Shown here: positions 1-4,306 of the stretch, piece after piece
How positions within the stretch are numbered: the stretch's first letter is position 1
Layout of the letters: each line of letters opens with the position of its first letter
Origin: Methanobacteriota archaeon
GTDB lineage: Archaea > Thermoplasmatota > Thermoplasmata > RBG-16-68-12
Length of the DNA stretch: 12,331 nt
Assembly (NCBI GenBank): GCA_005878995.1
Contig: VBME01000027.1
Location: forward strand, 1 to 12,331
Direction of reading: 5' to 3'
Program-made: the position numbers and the translations under genes
Notes under the pieces: model-generated
Seen by the model: the letters and a program-made list of their open reading frames with translations, nothing else
What the model was told of the DNA's origin: nothing
Database searches by the model: none

Positions 1-435
1 CGAACGCGAACGACGTTGCCCTCTCTGCCGCGGCGACCCCGACTACGCGCCTCGACCGCTCGGCCTGGTTGTCGCTGAGGATTCGCTTCGGGCGAGGTCT
101 CTGGAGACGGCTCCACCGAATGGCCGATGGGTGGCCCTGTAGCCGGTGCCAGCCCCGAATGACCGTTTGGATGCAAGGACTCCACGACACGGTCAACGCT
201 CGCCTCGGTCGACCCGTCTTCCTTCCCGACTCCTTTGCGAGGTACTCCTCCGGATCCCTGGAAGGACGATACCATCTGGGATGCGTGGGATGCCGGATGG
301 CCCGGGCAATTTCGCGTTTCCTCGCTCGCGCCTCCAGGCCCGGACGTCTGCAAACCTAGCCCGATCAATTCAGGCCGGTCGCGACATCGTGTCGAACCCG
401 AAGCCTTCATTTTCCTCCGCCTCTTCGCCTGGTCA
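1..435. other. Gene-poor left edge
   Basis: No recognisable protein family is visible on either strand here. Several frames stay open, but their translations are rich in Arg, Pro and Ser, as expected of non-coding GC-rich DNA. The only frame with any protein-like character is the weak CxxC candidate at 120-359, listed separately. A small inverted repeat (CGACA, 3-base spacer, TGTCG) lies at 382-394. The stretch may be decayed sequence, since it leads directly into a truncated eL40 copy. Confidence 0.5.
120..359 (+). CDS. Doubtful 79-residue ORF with two CxxC pairs
   Basis: I do not recognise this ORF. From the ATG at 120 it encodes 79 residues with a CSRC pair near residues 7-10 and a CVGC pair near residues 55-58, a spacing that could form one zinc site. 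A purine-rich GGAGACGG lies upstream but is not optimally placed. The rest has no recognisable motif, and the C-terminal third is Arg-rich, as seen in chance frames of GC-rich DNA. The adjacent sequence appears decayed. It could be a small zinc-ribbon protein or a chance ORF; I lean towards chance. Confidence 0.2.
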   Translation: MADGWPCSRCQPRMTVWMQGLHDTVNARLGRPVFLPDSFARYSSGSLEGRYHLGCVGCRMARAISRFLARASRPGRLQT

Positions 436-558
436 ATGGCCCGCTTCCCCGAGGCCGAGCGTCGCCGGTTGCACAAGATGATCTGCATGAGTATTCTCCC
501 TCGCTCCCCGACCTTGGGTCTTGAGGACCAGCATCTCCTCGCATTCGGCCGCGGTTGA
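436..558 (+). pseudogene. Truncated second copy of the ribosomal protein eL40 gene
   Basis: The first 18 codons repeat the intact eL40 gene at 1450 almost exactly: 51 of 54 bases match, and all three differences (codons 5, 9 and 12) are synonymous. Similarity begins at the ATG and stops after codon 18, one residue past the first zinc cysteine. From there the frame runs 22 unrelated residues to a stop at 556-558. The second cysteine of the first CxxC and the whole second CxxC pair are absent, so it cannot make a normal zinc-binding eL40. An AAGCCTTC octamer occurs 35 bases before the ATG in both copies, but the TTAAA box of the intact gene is not conserved. Most likely it is a partial duplication remnant. 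A short expressed peptide cannot be excluded. Confidence 0.7.
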
Positions 559-572
559 CGATTGGTCAACCG
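552..572. promoter_or_regulatory. Perfect inverted repeat, possible operator for the SnoaL-like gene
   Basis: CGGTTGAC at 552-559 is mirrored by GTCAACCG at 565-572 around a 5-base spacer. The dyad has 8-bp arms with no mismatch. It lies about 70 bases upstream of the ATG at 644 and about 30 bases upstream of a TATA-like stretch. That architecture suits a dimeric helix-turn-helix regulator. It could also form an RNA hairpin if transcribed from further upstream. No regulator gene is visible in the window. Confidence 0.45.
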
Positions 573-602
573 GTTGTCCCAGCCGTGCAGTTTCACGGGA
601 GT

Positions 603-612
603 CTTTCTATCC
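603..612 (+). promoter_or_regulatory. TATA-like box for the SnoaL-like gene
   Basis: CTTTCTATCC is the most AT-rich run in front of the ATG at 644, about 35 bases upstream. It would place transcription initiation near 630-638. A GCGAGG Shine-Dalgarno-like motif lies at 632-637, six bases before the ATG, which favours this start over the in-frame ATG at 623. Assignment is by position and composition only. Confidence 0.35.
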
Positions 613-643
613 TTTGCAGCTCATGTCGCTGGCGAGGCGTCGG

Positions 644-1081
644 ATGGGCACCGAGGAGAACAAGGCATTGATACGACGGTTGTTTCAAGCGATTGATGAG
701 GCCTGCAAGGAGGGCAACGCCGACATTCTCGATGAGTTTCTTGCACCCGACTTCGTGGAACACAACCCGTTCCCAGGCATCCCACCGACGCGGGAGGGAT
801 GGAAACAGGCGTTCAAAATGTTCGTCGACGGTGCCCCTGGGTATCACGTGGTCGAAGACCTCGTTGCGGAGGGGGACAAGGTTTCGGGACGGATTACCGC
901 GTACGGGACGCACGAAGGAGACCTCTTCGGCATTCCGCGAACGGGCAAACAGATCCGGGTGGCCGGGATGGCGATTTGGCGGATCAAACGCGGGCGAATC
1001 GTAGAGCACTGGCACGAGACCGACCAGTTGGGGCTGATGCAGCAACTCGGCAGGATTCCGCGACCGGAAGATCGTGCGTAG
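644..1081 (+). CDS. SnoaL-like / ester cyclase family protein
   Basis: The 145-residue product has the look of the SnoaL-like branch of the NTF2-like superfamily, small alpha+beta barrels that bind hydrophobic ligands. Visible family signatures are an N-terminal helix (NKALIRRLFQAIDEA), the segment DEFLAPDFVEHNP at about 30-42, a central GWKQAFKMF helix, the strand GRITAYGTHEGDLFGIP, and the C-terminal IVEHWHETDQLGLMQQLG. The EHW.E.D segment is typical of predicted ester cyclases of this type. Length matches the family. I chose the ATG at 644 because GCGAGG lies six bases before it and residues before it do not fit the family. The substrate cannot be deduced; these proteins are often annotated as polyketide cyclases without proof. 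A perfect inverted repeat upstream suggests regulated expression. It stands alone, with about 370 bases before the next gene. Confidence 0.88.
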   Translation: MGTEENKALIRRLFQAIDEACKEGNADILDEFLAPDFVEHNPFPGIPPTREGWKQAFKMFVDGAPGYHVVEDLVAEGDKVSGRITAYGTHEGDLFGIPRTGKQIRVAGMAIWRIKRGRIVEHWHETDQLGLMQQLGRIPRPEDRA

Positions 1082-1419
1082 CGCCATTGCTAACGAGATG
1101 GGGAGAACAGGAAACGTCGACATTGAGAGCGACAAGATTTCCAAACACGACTCCCTGGGTGTGCGATCCCGGCTCGCCGAACAGCCCAACCAATGATCAT
1201 GAGCTCGCCTTTCAATTCAAGCGCGAATTGTCGGATGACGCTCGGTGAACCAGGTTTCCCCATCTTGACGCGTGCAGGGAACGGCCGCCGCGCCAGCCGC
1301 AACCCTCGCCATTTGCGCACAGGTGGACGCTAGGCATGCCGCCTGTCTCACAAGTGGACCGGCAGTCGGAGCGATACGGGGTTATTGCCACTTCCGGAAA
1401 AGGCCTCAGATACGAAGCC
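1082..1419. other. Gene-free stretch between the SnoaL-like and eL40 genes
   Basis: I see no convincing gene here. Open frames on both strands give low-complexity, Arg/Pro-rich translations without family resemblance. A modest dyad, CAATTC with a 6-base spacer and GAATTG, lies at 1213-1230. No tRNA-like T-loop or other RNA signature was found. The right end runs into the eL40 promoter. Confidence 0.5.
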
Positions 1420-1427
1420 TTCTTAAA
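1420..1427 (+). promoter_or_regulatory. TATA box for the eL40 gene
   Basis: TTCTTAAA lies 23-30 bases before the ATG at 1450, the normal archaeal TATA-to-start-site distance. No Shine-Dalgarno sequence lies close to the ATG, so the transcript is probably leaderless. Confidence 0.5.
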
Positions 1428-1449
1428 CCACCCGGGCCTCGCCCTCCAT

Positions 1450-1599
1450 ATGGCCCGCTTCCCGGAGGCCGAGCGCCGCCGGCTGCACAAGATGATCTGC
1501 ATGCAGTGCTACGCCAGAAACGCGATGCGGGCGACCCGCTGCCGCAAGTGCGGCAGCCGAGAGCTCCGGCCGAAGGCGAAAGAGGCCCGGAAGGAATAA
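1450..1599 (+). CDS. rpl40e: 50S ribosomal protein L40e (eL40)
   Basis: This 49-residue product is the archaeal eL40, a small zinc-binding protein of the large ribosomal subunit. It begins with the family's typical [10 protein letters not shown] and has four zinc-binding cysteines as two CxxC knuckles at residues 17/20 and 31/34, spanned by a basic linker ([10 protein letters not shown]). It ends in the conserved LRPKAKE region. Length is normal. In eukaryotes the homologue is fused to ubiquitin; here it stands alone, as usual in archaea. The ATG at 1450 is fixed by homology, although the frame stays open further upstream. Expression appears leaderless from the TTAAA box. A 54-base copy of its 5' end occurs about 1 kb upstream. 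Confidence 0.96.
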   Translation: MARFPEAERRRLHKMICMQCYARNAMRATRCRKCGSRELRPKAKEARKE

Positions 1600-1671
1600 C
1601 GGGGACGCACGGTCGTTATCAGGGAAGCGAACGTCGGCCGGACATACTTTCGCTCATCCCGGGGCCCCATC

Positions 1672-1679
1672 TCTTAATA
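1672..1679 (+). promoter_or_regulatory. TATA-like box for the VOC-fold gene
   Basis: TCTTAATA lies 48 bases before the ATG at 1727. Initiation about 25 bases downstream would give a leader of roughly 22-28 bases containing a GGGGA Shine-Dalgarno-like motif. Confidence 0.45.
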
Positions 1680-1698
1680 CTCCACTAGCCATCCTACA

Positions 1699-1718
1699 TC
1701 CCCTCTCGGGAAAGGGGA
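1699..1718 (+). promoter_or_regulatory. Hairpin covering the ribosome binding site of the VOC-fold gene
   Basis: TCCCCT at 1699-1704 can pair perfectly with AGGGGA at 1713-1718 across an 8-base loop. The 3' arm is the apparent Shine-Dalgarno, eight bases before the ATG. If the transcript starts upstream of 1699 the hairpin would mask ribosome access. Whether it is included depends on the unmapped start site. Confidence 0.3.
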
Positions 1719-1726
1719 CGGACCGT

Positions 1727-2170
1727 ATGGCGCAGAAACCGAACAGCGTTGTGCACGTGGAAATTCATTCGAACGCACCGGAGAAAACGAAGGCGTTTCT
1801 GAAGGACGTCTTCGACTGGAAGTTCCAGGACGTGCCGGAGATGAACTACTCGATGTTTGAGCCCCCGAGCGCCCCGGGCGGGGGCCTGCAGAAGGCCGAG
1901 AATTTGCCGGCGGGCGTGCTGGATTACATCCTCTCAAAGGACATCGACGGCACGGTCAAGAAGATCCAGTCGTCGGGGGGCTCGATCGTGACGCCAAAAA
2001 TGGAGATTCCCGGGATGGGATTCTTCGCGGTCTTCCAAGACCCGACGGGGATCACCTTGGCCCTTTACGAACCGCAGGCCGCGCCGCGGCAGGCGCCGGC
2101 CTCTCGCAGAAAGACCACGAAGCGCGCGGCCCGTGGTGGGCGGAAGGCATCCCGTCGTCGTTCTCGCTGA
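1727..2170 (+). CDS. VOC-superfamily (glyoxalase-like) protein with basic C-terminal tail
   Basis: Residues 7-116 form one vicinal-oxygen-chelate module of the glyoxalase/bleomycin-resistance type. It starts with the strand VVHVEIHSN, then a helix (EKTKAFLKDVFDWKF), a GGGLQ segment at 51-55, the helix DIDGTVKKIQSSGGSIVTP, and the closing strands GMGFFAVFQDPTGITLALYE. His10 and Glu115 occupy positions that bind metal in many relatives. The enzymatic substrate is unknown. Residues 117-147 are unusual: an Ala/Pro linker followed by about 20 residues that are mostly Arg and Lys (RRKTTKRAARGGRKASRRR). Tails of this kind bind nucleic acid or other polyanions, so the protein may associate with DNA or RNA. 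It converges on the SDR gene, with 11 bases between the two stops. Confidence 0.88.
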   Translation: MAQKPNSVVHVEIHSNAPEKTKAFLKDVFDWKFQDVPEMNYSMFEPPSAPGGGLQKAENLPAGVLDYILSKDIDGTVKKIQSSGGSIVTPKMEIPGMGFFAVFQDPTGITLALYEPQAAPRQAPASRRKTTKRAARGGRKASRRRSR

Positions 2171-2181
2171 AGCGGCCCCCG

Positions 2182-2946
2182 TCAATCGTCCGGAGCGCCG
2201 TGGACGGGGATGACGGCCCCCGTCACGTTGCGGGCTTGATCCGAGCATAGGAAGGAAGCCACTTCCGCAACGTCTTGCGGCGTCCCGTGTGTTCGGCCGC
2301 CCCAGGGCCCCCCATGGCGAACCGCTTCAACGGCTTGCCGGAACGTGAAGGCCGGGATGTATCCCGGGGCGATCGCGTTGATCGTGATCCCGCGTCCGAT
2401 CTCGCCTTCCGAGAGGATCCGTGTGAGGCCGTGCCGCGCGATCTTCCCGACCGTGTAGTCGTACGGCGGCTCGGTGAACTCCTCCGAACGCTCCATCCCA
2501 ATGTTCACGATCCGTCCCCAACGTTTCCGGCGCATGTCCGGCAGCGCCGTCCGGATCGTGTGGAACATGCCGTCGATTTCCGCCCGCAGCACGCCTTGCC
2601 AGTATGCATCTGTGACCTTCGCCAGGTCTTCCCGTGGGTTCCACATCCCGCCGGCGTTGTTCACGAGGATGTCGACGGAGCCGAGCTCCGCTTTGGCCCG
2701 CGCGAACATGCGTCGTACCTCCGGCGCTTTCGTGGTGTTGGCGCGAACGACGATCGAGCGAGCGCCGAAGTCCCGGATCACGTCTGCGAGTCGACGGTTG
2801 TTCGTGGCGCCGGTCGTCCGGTTCGTTCCGTGGTTCAGGACCACGGCGGCACCTTCTCGGGCCAACGTGAGCGCCGTGCTTCGCCCCATTCCCTCGCCCG
2901 TACTCCCGGTCACCACCGCGACGTGGCCTTCCAAGGACCGTGGCAT
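2182..2946 (-). CDS. Short-chain dehydrogenase/reductase (SDR) family oxidoreductase
   Basis: The 254-residue product is a classical-length SDR, an NAD(P)-dependent oxidoreductase with a Rossmann fold. The cofactor glycine motif is TGSTGEGMG at 13-21, the structural NNAG is at 96-99, and the active-site YTVGK gives Tyr164 and Lys168. The PGYIP segment after strand six and the C-terminal SDQARNVTGAVIPVHG, close to the usual TGxxxxVDGG, also fit. The catalytic Ser normally sits 13 residues before the Tyr; here that position is Met151 and the nearest Ser is Ser154, so the catalytic triad may be shifted or altered. The substrate is not predictable. The start codon is ATG, with a TATA-like GTTATC about 26 bases upstream and no Shine-Dalgarno, suggesting a leaderless message. 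Confidence 0.92.
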   Translation of the reverse strand: MPRSLEGHVAVVTGSTGEGMGRSTALTLAREGAAVVLNHGTNRTTGATNNRRLADVIRDFGARSIVVRANTTKAPEVRRMFARAKAELGSVDILVNNAGGMWNPREDLAKVTDAYWQGVLRAEIDGMFHTIRTALPDMRRKRWGRIVNIGMERSEEFTEPPYDYTVGKIARHGLTRILSEGEIGRGITINAIAPGYIPAFTFRQAVEAVRHGGPWGGRTHGTPQDVAEVASFLCSDQARNVTGAVIPVHGAPDD

Positions 2947-2969
2947 GCGGCCGGGAACGGCGTCCGCTC

Positions 2970-2975
2970 GATAAC
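2970..2975 (-). promoter_or_regulatory. TATA-like element for the SDR gene
   Basis: Read on the minus strand, GTTATC lies about 26 bases upstream of the ATG at 2946, consistent with an archaeal promoter giving a leaderless transcript. The match is weak. Confidence 0.3.
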
Positions 2976-3330
2976 GCTGTCGGGGAACGTCGTCACAAAG
3001 GCAACGCGCGCGATGTCGGGAAGCGCATCGGCGGACCGGTCTCCCTCTCGAATGGATCTTCCGGCTCGGAGCGTCGGGCTAGCAGGGCGCGCGGATTTTG
3101 GAGGATGAGGACGACCCGAATGGCTTTGTCCCGCGGTGAGACCATGAGGGAAGCGCCTTCCTCATGAACCGCGAGGAATCTGAGTTCCATGGACAGGAAC
3201 GCGTATGGGCGGGCAGACAAAGCACCCTTGCATCAGCGTCGACATCCGTTTGCGTCAATGTGAACCGGCCTGTGCGGGTCGTAATGCAGGCCGCCCCCGT
3301 TTCCTTGCACGGGTGATTTTCGCCCCGCAA
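2976..3330. other. Intergenic stretch between divergent SDR and membrane-protein genes
   Basis: No gene with a recognisable family lies here. On the minus strand a frame from the ATG at 3190 to a stop near 2993 encodes about 65 residues whose first half (starting MELRFLAVHEEG) looks protein-like and includes a hydrophobic IRVVLIL run. The second half is Pro/Arg-rich and no clear promoter or Shine-Dalgarno precedes it. I do not call it a gene. The ends carry the divergent promoters of the flanking genes. Confidence 0.4.
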
Positions 3331-3339
3331 CGCTTATCG
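3331..3339 (+). promoter_or_regulatory. TATA-like element for the small membrane-protein gene
   Basis: CGCTTATCG lies about 28-35 bases before the ATG at 3366, in an otherwise GC-rich stretch, which fits an archaeal TATA box with a very short leader. Confidence 0.35.
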
Positions 3340-3365
3340 CGGGGCGGTGGAACCACCATCCCGTG

Positions 3366-3653
3366 ATGGCCTGGATCACGCGACGGATTGCGGGCTCGAT
3401 TACCTTCGTGATCGTCAGCGCCATCCTGGGTGCCTGGGCCGTTGCCAGCGGCCACCTCACCGGCGAGCCCACCCTGAGCACCGCCTGGGGTGCCGGCATC
3501 CTGGCCTTTGCCTTCCTCGTCTCCCTCGCGGTCACGCATCGCATGAAGGTCAGGGAGCGGACGCGGAAGGCCTGGGAGGCGTGGGAGGCGAACGCCCGCG
3601 CCTGGCAGGAGTACTGGGCCCGAGCGTACGCCATGCAGAGCCGCCGGCGTTGA
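3366..3653 (+). CDS. Small two-helix membrane protein with Trp-rich C-terminus
   Basis: I do not recognise a family. The 95-residue product has two probable membrane segments, about residues 9-30 (ITFVIVSAILGAWAVASG) and 38-57 (WGAGILAFAFLVSLAVTH), forming a hairpin. A charged helix of about 35 residues follows, in which Trp and Tyr recur every 3-4 positions (AWEAWEANARAWQEYWARAY). Such an aromatic stripe suits lying at the membrane surface or packing against another helix. The ATG at 3366 follows a GTG codon directly, so the start may be one codon earlier. It lies 38 bases before the metallo-beta-lactamase gene on the same strand, so the two may be co-transcribed. GC-rich third codon positions and the membrane topology argue for a real gene. 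Confidence 0.7.
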   Translation: MAWITRRIAGSITFVIVSAILGAWAVASGHLTGEPTLSTAWGAGILAFAFLVSLAVTHRMKVRERTRKAWEAWEANARAWQEYWARAYAMQSRRR

Positions 3654-3691
3654 CGGAAGGCTCATGCGCCCCTGGCGCGTCTCCGTCCGAT

Positions 3692-4306
3692 GTGTTCCTT
3701 GAGCAACGCCTGATCGGTGCGATGGCGAACTTCGGGTACGTGATCGGGGATCCCGCGACGAAGTCGGCGGGCGTGATCGACCCGAGCTTCGACGCCCGGG
3801 CGTTGCAAAAGGCAGCCCAGGAGAACGGGTATTCAATCGAGCTGATCCTGAATACGCACCATCATCCCGACCATGTCTTCGACAACGAACGCCTCGCGGA
3901 CGAGACGGGGGCCAAGATTGCGGCGCATCGCCTCAGCGCCGTGCGAAAGGATCTGGTGCTCGAAGATGGGCAGATCGTCAAGGTCGGGGAGCTCAAGGTG
4001 AAAGTCGTCCACACGCCCGGGCACTCGCCGGACTCGTGCTGCTTCATCGTCGCGGGTCGCGTGTTCACCGGCGACTGCCTCTTCGTCGGTGACTGTGGCC
4101 GCGTGGACCTCCCGGGCTCCAGCGTCCCGGACATGTACGACTCCCTGTTCCAGAAGGTCCGGAAAATGGACGACGACCTGGTCGTCTGCCCCGGTCATCA
4201 TTACGGAAAGACGCCGCTGTCGACGATCGGCGAGGAGAAGCGGACGAACTACACACTTCGGCCGAGAAGCCTCGAAGAGTTCAAGCGGTTCATGGCCTCG
4301 CCCTAA
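3692..4306 (+). CDS. Metallo-beta-lactamase-fold hydrolase (glyoxalase II / ETHE1-like)
   Basis: The 204-residue product is an MBL-fold metal hydrolase resembling glyoxalase II and the persulfide dioxygenase ETHE1. The metal-binding motif HHHPDH is at 56-61, followed by His111 in HTPGHS, Asp128 in FTGDCLF and His169 in CPGHHYG, so the two-metal ligand set looks complete. The N-terminus (EQRLIGAMANFGYVIGD) is typical of archaeal and bacterial proteins annotated as hydroxyacylglutathione hydrolase. Archaea generally lack glutathione, so the thiol substrate is probably different. I chose the GTG at 3692 because the family homology starts there. A TTG at 3650, overlapping the previous gene's stop, is an alternative; no strong Shine-Dalgarno supports either. 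Its TAA stop overlaps the TAG stop of the convergent topA gene. Confidence 0.9.
   Translation: MFLEQRLIGAMANFGYVIGDPATKSAGVIDPSFDARALQKAAQENGYSIELILNTHHHPDHVFDNERLADETGAKIAAHRLSAVRKDLVLEDGQIVKVGELKVKVVHTPGHSPDSCCFIVAGRVFTGDCLFVGDCGRVDLPGSSVPDMYDSLFQKVRKMDDDLVVCPGHHYGKTPLSTIGEEKRTNYTLRPRSLEEFKRFMASP

Noticed and set aside
593..1189. Long minus-strand open frame opposite the SnoaL-like gene
   Set aside because: The plus-strand frame carries clear SnoaL-like motifs; the antisense translation has no family resemblance and reflects GC-rich codon positions.
1213..1230. CAATTC/GAATTG dyad with 6-base spacer
   Set aside because: Short arms, and not placed close to any start codon; expected by chance at this scale.
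2993..3190. Possible 65-residue minus-strand gene upstream of the SDR gene
   Set aside because: Only the first half looks protein-like, with no promoter, Shine-Dalgarno or recognisable motif.
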